Shown: one piece after another, positions 11,430 to 26,700 of the stretch
Layout: every line of letters begins with the position of its first letter
Position numbering within the stretch: position 1 is the stretch's first letter
DNA from: Euglena gracilis
Lineage: Eukaryota > Euglenida > Euglenophyceae > Euglenales
Reading direction: 5' to 3'
Length of the DNA: 64,000 bases
Assembly: GCA_039621445.1 (NCBI GenBank)
Contig: CP154954.1
Span: 8,682,634-8,746,633 of the forward strand
Made by a program: the position numbers and the translations under genes
Notes under the pieces: model-generated
Database searches by the model: none
Told to the model about the DNA's origin: nothing
The model's input: only the letters and a program-made list of their open reading frames with translations

Positions 11430-11690
11430 AAGCATTTTCGGCTCAAAACCGTTTTTCCGGAATCCAGGAGGCCAAATAGCATGGTTTCAGGCAATTTTTC
11501 TTCTATTTTCTTGACCTTCTTTGACCATTTTTGAACCAAAATCCATGGGTTTTGGGTCAAAAACGGGGTGCCAGGGGGGGGGTCAAAAAAACCCGCTAAT
11601 TTTGAGCTCGAAAACCGTTTTCCCGGGTCCGGGAGGCCAAAATTGTTTTCAACCTTTTTGACCCCCAAAATGGCCAAAAACGGCAAAGTC
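11430..11690. repeat. dispersed repeat, GAAAACCGTTTTTCCGG type
   Basis: Two diverged tandem copies (about 11,438-11,530 and 11,575-11,690) of TTTTGAGCTCGAAAACCGTT and CCCGGGTCCGGGAGGCCAAA. A third copy lies in a midasin intron at 37,010-37,140. Confidence 0.7.
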
Positions 11691-11734
11691 AAAACAGGCC
11701 AAAATTGTACAAAATTGCTTAAATTAGCCGAAAA

Positions 11735-12270
11735 AATGGCCGTAACTCGGGCTGGGCGGGAAGTTGCGGGAAATCAAAATACTGTTGGATAGGGTATTGT
11801 AAGGGCTTCAATTTAGTTCTCCGGACATTTCCTTTTATTTTGCTTCACTTTTGAGATATTTTGGAAACATTGATTTTTTGACCCCGAATACAGCCCTAAT
11901 CGCCCCTGAAATGAGCCAAAGTTGACCAAAAATGGCCATAACTCAGGCTACACGAAGAGTTGGGGGAAAAGTAAAGCATGGTTGCATAGGGCATCCCAAG
12001 GCCATTCCAAGGGCTTCACTTTTTGGTCTCCGGACATTTTCTTTGATTTTTTTTGGAAAAATCGATTTTTTGAGCGAAAAAAAACGGCCCAAAAAAACAC
12101 CCCAAAATGACCGTTTTGGGCCACAGAATCGTGCTGGAACACGGGCCAGGCATGTCGGCGGCCAAAACGACGAACGGGGGGTGATAGAGGGCCTCTGGGG
12201 CTACATTTCGTCAGTGGGCCACTTCCGGAAATAATGTACGTTTTATCGAGATATTTTCGAAAAATTGATT
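11735..12270. repeat. dispersed repeat, CTCCGGACATTTTCTTTGAT type
   Basis: Copies at 11,735-11,870 and 11,930-12,075 plus a partial at 12,190-12,265. Shared words are CGTAACTCGGGCTGGGCGGG, GGATAGGG, CAAGGGCTTCA and GTCTCCGGACATTT. An inverted copy is at 47,430-47,605. Confidence 0.75.
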
Positions 12271-12279
12271 TTTTGACCA

Positions 12280-14080
12280 ATGTTTGGACCCCAGCGAAAT
12301 GGCAGAGTCGGAGGGGGGGGGTGCGGCTAATCTAACCCAGTTGGACCTTTCGCGGGTGAATAGCTTGGGCCAGGCGGGGAGTTGGGGGTCAAACGGAGGT
12401 TATTCGGTCAAACGGTGATTCGGAAACCAGAAATCCAGTCACTCGTGACTGAAAAAAAGAATTCCGGGAACCGGGCCGGGATCATGGTGATAATCTGTGG
12501 TTTTCACGGTCTACCCACGGGTGGTGGGGGGGGGAGGGGTTTCCACAGTGATAGCTTCGCTCTTACCCATAAAGAGATAAAAGCTCAGCTACCCCACACA
12601 TCACACCGAAACCAGACAGCTACACCACGCATCACACCGCAACTCGTGTTTCAGGAAGGGCCCCACCCTCTGGGCCTTGAACGCTGGAGTCAGAAGCCCT
12701 CTGTGTCCGCTCCCCGTCGGCCCCATCCACCATATCACAAGGTCTCCTGGGGAACACCCGCCTGTACGACCAGCAGAGATTTTTTCTTGAAAGGTTGGTG
12801 ACCCTTGGGAGGGGGTTTGGGTGCCGTTGGGTACACCAAAAGGGGGTTTGTTTGCAAAAATTTTTTACAGGTTAAACATTTTTAGACCCAACGTGATCCC
12901 AAAAGTTCTTCCCCCCCCCATCTATGGGTGTGGCACCCCTCCTGGTTGCTTAAAAAAAATTCTCTGACGAGCGGCGTTCAGCCAGGAGTCTCCCTTGCTT
13001 TCCTCTTCCCCCCTTGCACTCTTGCACTCTCCACCACCCCTCACGATCGTCATCCAGAACCTCCTTCGTGCTGCACATATACATTTACGGCTGCGTTCTC
13101 CTGCCGCACCTCGTATCTTCTACTGTGTTGCCCTTTCCGCAATTCTCACGATGCTAATGGTTGAACCTTCAAACAATGATCCAGAAATTAATATTATTTC
13201 CTTGCCCTCGATGACATTCATTTATTTCGGTTTATCATTTCAACGGGTTTCGGTTTTCTCATGCCTAAAAAGCTTGCAACCAAGTTTCTTTGTGTACAGG
13301 AATATGTTCTGTGGTGTTTGTGTGTGTGTGTGTGTGTGTTACTGTGTCTGTGCATGCTGGGGGGATTTGTGAACTGCATATTGTTAAGTCTTTTGTGCAA
13401 AATGTACACAAAAGACTTTTTTTAAAAAATATATCAAAAATTTCGGTTTTTGAATTTTTTGCATTTTCTACATATTTTGGCTGGCCACCTGATTTGATCC
13501 ACGCGTTTGAATTTGTGTTGCATTATGCTGGATGCATCACATTGGAAGCTCTCCGGGGGCAAGAGGTACGCATCGACGCACTCCTCCCGTCTTCCCTGCA
13601 CCCAAAGCAATCCCAACCATCTATTTGTGCTGGCACACCATTTCAGGTGACGAAGGCATAAGGTTTGTTTTGTCAGTGAAGCACTCAAATAGCCATCAAA
13701 CAACTGGCAACCCAGCCACAGATAAAAGTGGTGCCAAATCTTTTGACTGAAACACAAGTGCATGCAATTATACAACGCTCCCGCTATGTATTTTTACACC
13801 GTGTTCCATTTGGTATGGGTGTAAAATTTGAAGGTTTTGTTAACAAAAAAAAAAAAAAAGAAAAAAAAAAAACTGGCATGCATACACAAATACACAAGTG
13901 CGTGTGCGCGCACATATTTTAACACAGATAACTCGAATTGTCTTCAAAGGTTTAGGGAGTTGGCATCTGCCCACCAGTCTTTAGGAACATTTCCTTGGGG
14001 GGGACCCGGTGATTTTATGTCCAAAAAGTTTCTCCCCATAATAGTTGGGAAATTTTAGAACACCCTCGGCCACACACCAC
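12280..14080. other. unassigned DNA, no gene seen
   Basis: C/G-run patches at 12,310 and 12,525; TG tract 13,313-13,342; A-run 13,845-13,873. The reverse frame around 13,440-13,770 gives a peptide with no recognised family. Confidence 0.35.
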
Positions 14081-14084
14081 CAGG

Positions 14085-14230
14085 CACCTACGGCCGACCA
14101 GGGCCGACCAGGACCAACCAGGGCCGACCAGGGGCGACTATGATTTTCAGGACCCCCGTAGGTGGGGGTTCCGACCAAGGCCGACCAGGGCCGACCAGGG
14201 CCGACCAGGGCCGACCAGGGCCGATTTGCG
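14085..14230. repeat. GGCCGACCAG minisatellite, left copy
   Basis: 10-bp unit CAGGGCCGAC in two runs (14,088-14,135 and 14,175-14,225) separated by a short spacer. The same unit, same orientation, is at 27,470-27,543 beyond the 18-bp satellite. Confidence 0.9.
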
Positions 14231-14289
14231 TGTGGTTGGCCGACCGAAGGGGAATGGATGAAGGAATTCGGCAGCCTTCCCTCTGGACC

Positions 14290-14700
14290 AAGCACCTCTG
14301 ATGAGGTTGGGCAATGCTGGGCGATGCAGGGCGATGCTGTATTTTTGGACAGAGGTGAGGTTCCGATGCTGGGCGATGCAGGGCGTTGCTGGGCGATGCT
14401 GGCATTTTTTTTGTATATTTTGAAGAACTAAACCCATTTTTGGATAATTTTCGCACAAATCTCCAGTTTCACACCCATTTTGGCCATTATGGATCAGTTT
14501 TTGCTAATTTGGGGGCTATTCGTCACTGATTTGGCAAATATTGGCTAATTTGGGTCAATAGGAGCATATTTTATGGCATTTTGGCCATTTTGGCCCCTTT
14601 TGGTAATTTTGGGTCATTTTTCACAATCTTTTGTGGATTTTGTTGGCGTTTTTGGGTAATTTTTGGTTATTTCAAGCCATTTTAGGTTATTTTGGTTACT
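14290..14700. repeat. degenerate GGGCGATGC and TTTTGG motifs
   Basis: GCTGGGCGATGCAGGGCGAT-type units at 14,308-14,402, then an AT-rich stretch of ATTTTGGCC and TAATTTGGG words to 14,700. No gene. Confidence 0.5.
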
Positions 14701-14704
14701 TTTG

Positions 14705-17700
14705 GGGAGCCAATGATGAATACAGATACTGGACAGATACCGGACAAGATGCAGATGCGGAACAAGATGCAGAGATGCTGGACAAGATGCAGGTGCTGGA
14801 CAAGATGCAGAGATGCTGGACAAGATGTAGATGCTGGACAAGATGCAGATGCTGGACAAGATGCAGATGCTGGACAAGATGCAGAGATGCTAGACAAGAT
14901 GTAGATGCTGGACAAGATGCAGATGCTGGACAAGATGCAGAGATGCTGGACAAGATGTAGATGCTGGACAAGATGCAGATGCTGGACAAGATGCAGATGC
15001 TGGACAAGATGCAGATGCTGAACAAGATGTAAATGCTGAACAAGATGCAGATGCTGGACAAGATGCAGATCTGGACAAGATGTAGATGCTGGACAAGATG
15101 CAGATGCTGGACAAGATGCAGATGTGTTGCATGCTGGACAGATGCTGGACCGCAAGATGAGATGCTGGATGAGATGATGCAGATGCCAGATGCAGTGCTG
15201 CTGGACAAGATGCCTGAGATGCTGGACAAGACAGATGCTGACTATGTGCTGCAGATGCAGATGTCTGGACTATGCAGATGTGACAAGATGATGGCCCAAG
15301 ATGCAAGATGCTGGACAAGATGGAGATGCTAGATGCGACAAGATGTGTGCCTGGACAAGATGCAGATGAGATGCTGGTTTGCTGATGCAGATGCAGATGC
15401 GGGCAGATGCGGGCTGGCTTAGATGCAGATGCTGGCAGATGGATGGTTGAGATGCAGATGCTGGACAAGATGCAGATGCTGGACAAGATGCTGGGATGCA
15501 GATGCTGGACAGATGTAGATGCTGGACTTGCTGGACAAGATGCAGATGCTGGACAAGATCAGACAAGATGTGCAGATGCTGGACAAGATGCAGATGCTGG
15601 ACAAGATGCAGATGCTGGACAAGATGCAGATGCTGATGCAAGATGCTGGAGAAAGATGCAGATGCCAGATGCTGGACAAGATGTAGATGTTGGACAAGAT
15701 GCTGGACAAGATGCAGATGCTGGACAAGATGCAGAGATGCTGGACAAGATGTAGATGCTGCAGTACAGATGCAGATGCAAGATGAGATGGACAAGATGCA
15801 GAGATGCTGGACCAAGATGCAGATGCTGGACCAGATGCAGATGCAGATGCAGATGCTGCATGCTGGACAAGATGCAGATGCTGGAGATCAGATGCTGATG
15901 CAGATGCTAGATGCAGATGGACAAGATGCAGATGCAGATGCTGGACAAGATGCTGGACAAGATGCAGACAAAAGAGAAGCTGGACAAGATGCAGATGCTG
16001 GACAGATGCATGCTGGACAAGATGCAAGATGCTGGACACAAGATGCAGAGACAAGATGCAGACAAGATGCAGATGCTGGACAAGATGCAGATGCTGGACA
16101 AGATGCAGACAAGATGCGATGCAAGATGCAGACAAGATGCAAGATGCTACAAGAGATGCTGGACAAGATGAAAGATGCATTATGCAGATGCAAAGATGCA
16201 GAGAGATGCTGGACAAGATGCAGACAAAAGATGCTGGACAAGATGCGATGCTGATGCACAGACAAGATGCGATGCAAGATGCAGAAAGATGCTGGACAAG
16301 ATGCAAAAAGACAAAATGCAGATGCTGGACAGACATGGACAAGATGGAGATGCTGGATAAGATGCAGACAAGATGCAGATGCTGGACAAGATGCAGATGC
16401 TGGACAAGATGCAGAGAAGCTGGACAAGATGCAGATGCTGGACAAGATGCAGAGATGCTGGACAAGATGCAGAGATGCTGGACAAGATGCAGATGATGGA
16501 CAAGATGCAGATGCTGGACAAGATGCAGATGCTGGACAAGATGCAGATGCTGGACAAGATGCAGATGCTGGACAAGATGCAGATGCTGGACAAGATGCAG
16601 ATGCTGGACAAGATGCAGATGCTGGACAAGATGCAGATGCTGGACAAGATGCAGATGCTGGACAAGATGCAGATGCTGGACAAGATGCAGATGCTGGACA
16701 AGATGCAGATGCTGGACAAGATGCAGATGCTGGACAAGATGCAGATGCTGGACAAGATGCAGATGCTGGACAAGATGCAGATGCTGGACAAGATGCAGAT
16801 GCTGGACAAGATGCAGATGCTGGACAAGATGCAGATGCTGGACAAGATGCAGATGCTGGACAAGATGCAGATGCTGGACAAGATGCAGATGCTGGACAAG
16901 ATGCAGATGCTGGACAAGATGCAGATGCTGGACAAGATGCAGATGCTGGACAAGATGCAGAGATGCTGGACAAGATGCAGATGCTGGACAAGATGCAGAG
17001 ATGCTGGACAAGATGCAGATGCTGGACAAGATGCAGAGATGCTGGACAAGATGCAGATGCTGGACAAGATGCAGATGCTGGACAAGATGCAGATGCTGGA
17101 CAAGATGCAGATGCTGGACAAGATGCAGAGATGCTGGACAAGATGCAGATGCTGGACAAGATGCAGATGCTGGACAAGATGCAGAGATGCTGGACAAGAT
17201 GCAGATGCTGGACAAGATGCAGATGCTGGACAAGATGCAGATGCTGGACAAGATGCAGATGCTGGACAAGATGCAGATGCTGGACAAGATGCAGATGCTG
17301 GACAAGATGCAGATGCTGGACAAGATGCAGATGCTGGACAAGATGCAGATGCTGGACAAGATGCAGATGCTGGACAAGATGCAGATGCTGGACAAGATGC
17401 AGAGATGCTGGACAAGATGCAGATGCTGGACAAGATGCAGATGCTGGACAAGATGCAGATGCTGGACAAGATGCAGAGATGCTGGACAAGATGCAGAGAT
17501 GCTGGACAAGATGCAGATGCTGGACAAGATGCAGATGCTGGACAAGATGCAGATGCTGGACAAGATGCAGATGCTGGACAAGATGCAGATGCTGGACAAG
17601 ATGCAGATGCTGGACAAGATGCAGATGCTGGACAAGATGCAGAGATGCTGGACAAGATGCAGATGCTGGACAAGATGCAGATGCTGGACAAGATGCAGAT

Positions 17701-20700
17701 GCTGGACAAGATGCAGAGATGCTGGACAAGATGCAGGTGCTGGACAAGATGCAGATGCTGGACAAGATGCAGATGCTGGACAAGATGCAGATGCTGGACA
17801 AGATGCAGATGCTGGACAAGATGCAGATGCTGGACAAGATGCAGATGCTGGACAAGATGCAGATGCTGGACAAGATGCAGATGCTGGACAAGATGCAGAT
17901 GCTGGACAAGATGCAGATGCTGGACAAGATGCAGATGCTGGACAAGATGCAGATGCTGGACAAGATGCAGATGCTGGACAAGATGCAGATGCTGGACAAG
18001 ATGCAGATGCTGGACAAGATGCAGAGATGCTGGACAAGATGCAGATGCTGGACAAGATGCAGATGCTGGACAAGATGCAGATGCTGGACAAGATGCAGAT
18101 GCTGGACAAGATGCAGAGATGCTGGACAAGATGCAGAGATGCTGGACAAGATGCAGATGCTGGACAAGATGCAGATGCTGGACAAGATGCAGATGCTGGA
18201 CAAGATGCAGATGCTGGACAAGATGCAGATGCTGGACAAGATGCAGATGCTGGACAAGATGCAGATGCTGGACAAGATGCAGATGCTGGACAAGATGCAG
18301 ATGCTGGACAAGATGCAGATGCTGGACAAGATGCAGATGCTGGACAAGATGCAGATGCTGGACAAGATGCAGATGCTGGACAAGATGCAGATGCTGGACA
18401 AGATGTAGATGCTGGACAAGATGCAGATGCTGGACAAGATGTAGATGCTGGACAAGATGCAGAGATGCTGGACAAGATGCAGATGCTGGACAAGATGCAG
18501 ACAAGATGCAGGTGCTGGACAAGATGCAGATGCTGGACAAGATGCAGAGATGCTGGACAAGATGCAGATGCTGGACAAGATGCAGAGATGCTGGACAAGA
18601 TGCAGATGCTGGACAAGATGCAGATGCTGGACAAGATGCAGATGCTGGACAAGATGCAGATGCTGGACAAGATGCAGATGCTGGACAAGATGCAGATGCT
18701 GGACAAGATGCAGATGCTGGACAAGATGCAGATGCTGGACAAGATGCAGATGCTGGACAAGATGCAGATGCTGGACAAGATGCAGATGCTGGACAAGATG
18801 CAGATGCTGGACAAGATGCAGATGCTGGACAAGATGCAGAGATGCTGGACAAGATGCAGATGCTGGACAAGATGCAGATGCTGGACAAGATGCAGATGCT
18901 GGACAAGATGCAGATGCTGGACAAGATGCAGAGATGCTGGACAAGATGCAGATGCTGGACAAGATGCAGATGCTGGACAAGATGCAGATGCTGGACAAGA
19001 TGCAGATGCTGGACAAGATGCAGATGCTGGACAAGATGCAGATGCTGGACAAGATGCAGATGCTGGACAAGATGCAGATGCTGGACAAGATGCAGATGCT
19101 GGACAAGATGCAGATGCTGGACAAGATGCAGATGCTGGACAAGATGCAGATGCTGGACAAGATGCAGATGCTGGACAAGATGCAGATGCTGGACAAGATG
19201 CAGATGCTGGACAAGATGCAGAGATGCTGGACAAGATGCAGAGATGCTGGACAAGATGCAGATGCTGGACAAGATGCAGATGCTGGACAAGATGCAGATG
19301 CTGGACAAGATGCAGATGCTGGACAAGATGCAGACAAGATGCAGATGCTGGACAAGATGCAGATGCTGGACAAGATGCAGATGCTGGACAAGATGCAGAT
19401 GCTGGACAAGATGCAGATGCTGGACAAGATGCAGATGCTGGACAAGATGCAGATGCTGGACAAGATGCAGATGCTGGACAAGATGCAGATGCTGGACAAG
19501 ATGCAGATGCTGGACAAGATGCAGAGATGCTGGACAAGATGCAGATGCTGGACAAGATGCAGATGCTGGACAAGATGCAGATGCTGGACAAGATGCAGAT
19601 GCTGGACAAGATGCAGATGCTGGACAAGATGCAGGTGCTGGACAAGATGCAGATGCTGGACAAGATGCAGATGCTGGACAAGATGCAGATGCTGGACAAG
19701 ATGCAGATGCTGGACAAGATGCAGATGCTGGACAAGATGCAGATGCTGGACAAGATGCAGATGCTGGACAAGATGCAGATGCTGGACAAGATGCAGATGC
19801 TGGACAAGATGCAGATGCTGGACAAGATGCAGATGCTGGACAAGATGCAGATGCTGGACAGATGCTGGACAAGATGCAGGTGCTGGACAAGATGCAGATG
19901 CTGGACAAGATGCAGATGATGGACAAGATGCAGATGCTGGACAAGATGCAGATGCTGGACAAGATGCAGATGCTGGACAAGATGCAGATGCTGGACAAGA
20001 TGCAGATGCTGGACAAGATGCAGATGCTGGACAAGATGCAGATGCTGGACAAGATGCAGATGCTGGACAAGATGCAGATGCTGGACAAGATGCAGACAAG
20101 ATGCAGATGCTGGACAAGATGCAGATGATGGACAAGATGCAGGTGCTGGACAAGATGAAGATGCTGGACAAGATGTAGATGCTGGACAAGATGCAGATGC
20201 TGGACAAGATGTAGATGCTGGACAAGATGTAGATGCTGGACAAGATGCTGGACAAGATGCAGATGCTGGGCAAGATGCAGATGCTGGACAAGATGCAGGT
20301 GCTGGACAAGATGCAGATGCTGGACAAGATGCAGATGCTGGAGAGATGCTGTACAAGATGGACATGCTGGACAAGATGTAGATGCTGGACAAGATGCAGA
20401 TGCTGGACAAGATGCAGATGCTGGACAAGATGCAGGTGCTGGACAAGATGCAGATGCTGGACAAGATGCAGATGCTGGACAAGATGCAGATGCTGGACAA
20501 GATGCAGATGCTGGACAAGATGCAGATGCTGGACAAGATGCAGGTGCTGGACAAGATGCAGATGCTGGACAAGATGCAGATGCTGGACAAGATGCAGATG
20601 CTGGACAAGATGCAGACAAGATGCAGAGATGCTGGACAAGATGCAGGTGCTGGACAAGATGCAGATGCTGGACAAGATGCAGATGCTGGACAAGATGCAG

Positions 20701-23700
20701 ATGCTGGACAAGATGCAGAGATGCTGGACAAGATGCAGAGATGCTGGACAAGATGTAGATGCTGGACAAGATGCAGATGCTGGACAAGATGCAGATGCTG
20801 GACAAGATGCAGATGCTGGACAAGATGCAGAGATGCTGGACAAGATGCAGATGCTGGACAAGATGCAGATGCTGGACAAGATGCAGATGCTGGACAAGAT
20901 GCAGAGATGCTGGACAAGATGCAGATGCTGGACAAGATGCAGATGCTGGACAAGATGCAGATGCTGGACAAGATGCAGATGCTGGACAAGATGCAGAGAT
21001 GCTGGACAAGATGCAGAGATGCTGGACAAGATGCAGGTGCTGGACAAGATGCAGATGCTGGACAAGATGCAGATGCTGGACAAGATGCAGATGCTGGACA
21101 AGATGCAGATGCTGGACAAGATGCAGATGCTGGACAAGATGCAGACAAGATGCAGATGCTGGACAAGATGCAGATGCTGGACAAGATGCAGATGCTGGAC
21201 AAGATGCAGATGCTGGACAAGATGCAGATGCTGGACAAGATGCAGATGCTGGACAAGATGCAGAGATGCTGGACAAGATGCAGATGCTGGACAAGATGCA
21301 GATGCTGGACAAGATGCAGATGCTGGACAAGATGCAGATGCTGGACAAGATGCAGATGCTGGACAAGATGTAGATGCTGGACAAGATGCAGATGCTGGAC
21401 AAGATGCAGATGCTGGACAAGATGCAGACAAGATGCAGATGCTGGACAAGATGCAGATGCTGGACAAGATGCAGATGCTGGACAAGATGCAGATGCTGGA
21501 CAAGATGCAGATGCTGGACAAGATGCAGATGCTGGACAAGATGCAGAGATGCTGGACAAGATGCAGATGCTGGACAAGATGCAGATGCTGGACAAGATGA
21601 AGATGCTGGACAAGATGCAGATGCTGGACAAGATGCAGATGCTGGACAAGATGTAGATGCTGGACAAGATGCAGATGCTGGACAAGATGCAGATGCTGGA
21701 CAAGATGCAGACAAGATGCAGGTGCTGGACAAGATGCAGATGCTGGACAAGATGCAGATGATGGACAAGATGCAGATGCTGGACAAGATGCAGATGATGG
21801 ACAAGATGCATATGCTGGACAAGATGCAGATGCTGGACAAGATGCAGATGCTGGACAAGATGCAGATGCTGGACAAGATGCAGATGCTGGACAAGATGCA
21901 GAGATGCTGGACAAGATGCAGAGATGCTGGACAAGATGCAGATGCTGGACAAGATGCAGATGCTGGACAAGATGCAGATGCTGGACAAGATGCAGATGAT
22001 GGACAAGATGCTGGACAAGATGAAGATGCTGGACAAGATGTAGATGCTGGACAAGATGCAGATGCTGGACAAGATGTAGATGCTGGACAAGATGTAGATG
22101 CTGGACAAGATGCTGGACAAGATGCAGATGCTGGACAAGATGCAGATGCTGGACAAGATGCAGATGCTGGACAAGATGCAGATGCTGGACAAGATGCAGA
22201 TGCTGGACAAGATGCAGATGCTGGACAAGATGCAGATGCTGGACAAGATGCAGAGATGCTGGACAAGATGCAGATGCTGGACAAGATGCAGATGCTGGAC
22301 AAGATGCAGATGCTGGACAAGATGCAGATGCTGGACAAGATGCAGATGCTGGACAAGATGCAGACAAGATGCAGAGATGCTGGACAAGATGCAGATGCTG
22401 GACAAGATGCAGATGCTGGACAAGATGCAGATGCTGGACAAGATGCAGATGCTGGACAAGATGCAGATGCTGGACAAGATGCAGATGCTGGACAAGATGC
22501 AGATGCTGGACAAGATGCAGAGATGCTGGACAAGATGCAGATGCTGGACAAGATGCAGATGCTGGACAAGATGCAGATGCTGGACAAGATGTAGATGCTG
22601 GACAAGATGCTGGACAAGATGCAGATGCTGGGCAAGATGCAGATGCTGGACAAGATGCAGATGCTGGACAAGATGCAGATGCTGGACAAGATGCAGATGC
22701 TGGACAAGATGCAGATGCTGGACAAGATGCAGATGCTGGACAAGATGCAGATGCTGGACAAGATGCAGATGCTGGACAAGATGCAGATGCTGGACAAGAT
22801 GCAGATGCTGGACAAGATGCAGATGCTGGACAAGATGCAGATGCTGGACAAGATGCAGATGCTGGACAAGATGCAGATGCTGGACAAGATGCAGATGCTG
22901 GACAAGATGCAGACAAGATGCAGATGCTGGACAAGATGCAGATGCTGGACAAGATGCAGATGCTGGACAAGATGCAGATGCTGGACAAGATGCAGATGCT
23001 GGACAAGATGCAGATGCTGGACAAGATGCAGATGCTGGACAAGATGCAGATGCTGGACAAGATGCAGATGCTGGACAAGATGCAGATGCTGGACAAGATG
23101 CAGATGCTGGACAAGATGCAGATGCTGGACAAGATGCAGATGCTGGACAAGATGCAGGTGCTGGACAAGATGCAGATGCTGGACAAGATGCAGATGCTGG
23201 ACAAGATGCAGATGCTGGACAAGATGCAGATGCTGGACAAGATGCAGATGCTGGACAAGATGCAGATGCTGGACAAGATGCAGATGCTGGACAAGATGCA
23301 GATGCTGGACAAGATGCAGAGATGCTGGACAAGATGCAGATGCTGGACAAGATGCAGATGCTGGACAAGATGCAGATGCTGGACAAGATGCAGATGCTGG
23401 ACAAGATGCAGATGCTGGACAAGATGTAGATGCTGGACAAGATGAAGATGCTGGACAAGATGCAGATGCTGGACAAGATGCAGACAAGATGCAATGCTGG
23501 GCAAGATGCAGATGCTGGACAAGATGCAGGTGCTGGACAAGATGCAGATGCTGGACAAGATGCAGATGCTGGACAAGATGCAGATGCTGGACAAGATGCA
23601 GATGCTGGACAAGATGCAGATGCTGGACAAGATGCAGATGCTGGACAAGATGCAGATGCTGGACAAGATGCAGATGCTGGACAAGATGCAGAGATGCTGG

Positions 23701-26700
23701 ACAAGATGCAGATGCTGGACAAGATGCAGATGCTGGACAAGATGCAGATGCTGGACAAGATGCAGATGCTGGACAAGATGCAGATGCTGGACAAGATGCA
23801 GATGCTGGACAAGATGCAGGTGCTGGACAAGATGCAGATGCTGGACAAGATGCAGATGCTGGACAAGATGCAGATGCTGGACAAGATGCAGATGCTGGAC
23901 AAGACGCAGATATGCTGGACAAGATGCAGGTGATGGACAAGATGCAGATGCTGCACAAGATGCTGATGCTGGACAATGATGCAGATGGTGGACAAGATGC
24001 AGATGCTGGACAAGATGTAGATGCTGGACAAGATGTAGATGCTGGACAAGATGCAGATGCTGGACAAGATGCAGATGCTGGACAAGATGCAGGTGCTGGA
24101 CAAGATGCAGATGCTGGACAAGATGCAGATGCTGGACAAGATGCAGATGCTGGACAAGATGCAGATGCTGGACAAGATGCAGATGCTGGACAAGATGCAG
24201 ATGCTGGACAAGATGCAGATGCTGGACAAGATGCAGATGCTGGACAAGATGCAGATGCTGGACAAGATGCAGAGATGCTGGACAAGATGCAGGTGCTGGA
24301 CAAGATGAAGATGCTGGACAAGATGTAGATGCTGGACAAGATGCAGATGCTGGACAAGATGCAGATGCTGGACAAGATGCAGATGCTGGACAAGATGCAG
24401 ATGCTGGACAAGATGCAGATGCTGGACAAGATGCAGATGCTGGACAAGATGCAGATGCTGGACAAGATGCAGATGCTGGACAAGATGCAGATGCTGGACA
24501 AGATGCAGGTGCTGGACAAGATGCAGATGCTGGACAAGATGCAGATGCTGGACAAGATGCAGATGCTGGACAAGATGCAGATGCTGGACAAGATGCAGAT
24601 GCTGGACAAGATGCAGATGCTGGACAAGATGCAGATGCTGGACAAGATGCAGATGCTGGACAAGATGCAGATGCTGGACAAGATGCAGATGCTGGACAAG
24701 ATGCAGATGCTGGACAAGATGCAGATGCTGGACAAGATGCAGATGATGGACAAGATGCAGATGCTGGACAAGATGCAGATGCTGGACAAGATGCAGATGC
24801 TGGACAAGATGTAGATGCTGGACAAGATGTAGATGCTGGACAAGATGCAGATGCTGGACAAGATGCAGACAAGATGCAGGTGCTGGACAAGATGCAGATG
24901 CTGGACAAGATGCAGATGCTGGACAAGATGCAGATGCTGGACAAGATGCAGATGCTGGACAAGATGCAGAGATGCTGGACAAGATGCAGATGCTGGACAA
25001 GATGCAGATGCTGGACAAGATGCAGATGCTGGACAAGATGCAGATGCTGGACAAGATGCAGATGCTGGACAAGATGCAGATGCTGGACAAGATGCAGAGA
25101 TGCTGGACAAGATGCAGGTGCTGGACAAGATGCAGATGCTGGACAAGATGCAGATGCTGGACAAGATGCAGATGCTGGACAAGATGCAGATGCTGGACAA
25201 GATGCAGATGCTGGACAAGATGCAGACAAGATGCAGATGCTGGACAAGATGCAGATGCTGGACAAGATGCAGATGCTGGACAAGATGCAGGTGCTGGACA
25301 AGATGCAGATGCTGGACAAGATGCAGATGCTGGACAAGATGCAGAGATGCTGGACAAGAAGCAGGTGCTGGACAAGATGCAGATGCTGGACAAGATGCAG
25401 ATGCTGGACAAGATGTAGATGCTGGACAAGATGCAGATGCTGGACAAGATGTAGATGCTGGACAAGATGTAGGTGCTGGACAAGATGCAGATGCTGGACA
25501 AGATGCAGACAAGATGCAGATGCTGGGCAAGATGCAGATGCTGGACAAGATGCAGATGCTGGACAAGATGCAGATGCTGGACAAGATGCAGATGCTGGAC
25601 AAGATGCAGATGCTGGACAAGATGCAGAGATGCTGGACAAGATGCAGATGCTGGACAAGATGCAGATGCTGGACAAGATGCAGATGCTGGACAAGATGTA
25701 GATGCTGGACAAGATGCAGATGCTGGACAAGATGTAGATGCTGGACAAGATGTAGATGCTGGACAAGATGCAGAGATGCTGGACAAGATGCAGATGCTGG
25801 ACAAGATGCAGATGCTGGACAAGATGCAGATGCTGGACAAGATGCAGATGCTGGACAAGATGCAGATGCTGGACAAGACGCAGATGCTGGACAAGATGCA
25901 GATGCTGGACAAGATGCAGATGCTGGACAAGATGCAGATGCTGGACAAGATGCAGAGATGCTGGACAAGATGCAGATGCTGGACAAGATGCAGATGCTGG
26001 ACAAGATGCAGATGCTGGACAAGATGCAGATGCTGGACAAGATGCAGATGCTGGACAAGATGCAGATGCTGGACAAGATGCAGATGCTGGACAAGATGCA
26101 GATGCTGGACAAGATGCAGATGCTGGACAAGATGCAGATGCTGGACAAGATGCAGATGCTGGACAAGATGCAGATGCTGGACAAGATGCAGATGCTGGAC
26201 AAGATGCAGATGCTGGACAAGATGCAGATGCTGGACAAGATGCAGATGCTGGACAAGATGCAGATGCTGGACAAGATGCAGATGCTGGACAAGATGCAGA
26301 TGCTGGACAAGATGCAGAGATGCTGGACAAGATGCAGATGCTGGACAAGATGCAGATGCTGGACAAGATGCAGATGCTGGACAAGATGCAGATGCTGGAC
26401 AAGATGCAGATGCTGGACAAGATGCAGAGATGCTGGACAAGATGCAGATGCTGGACAAGATGCAGATGCTGGACAAGATGCAGGTGCTGGACAAGATGCA
26501 GATGCTGGACAAGATGCAGATGCTGGACAAGATGCAGATGCTGGACAAGATGCAGATGCTGGACAAGATGCAGATGCTGGACAAGATGCAGATGCTGGAC
26601 AAGATGCAGGTGCTGGACAAGATGCAGATGGTGGACAAGATGCAGATGCTGGACGAGATGCAGAGATGCTGGACAAGATGCAGATGCTGGACAAGATGCA

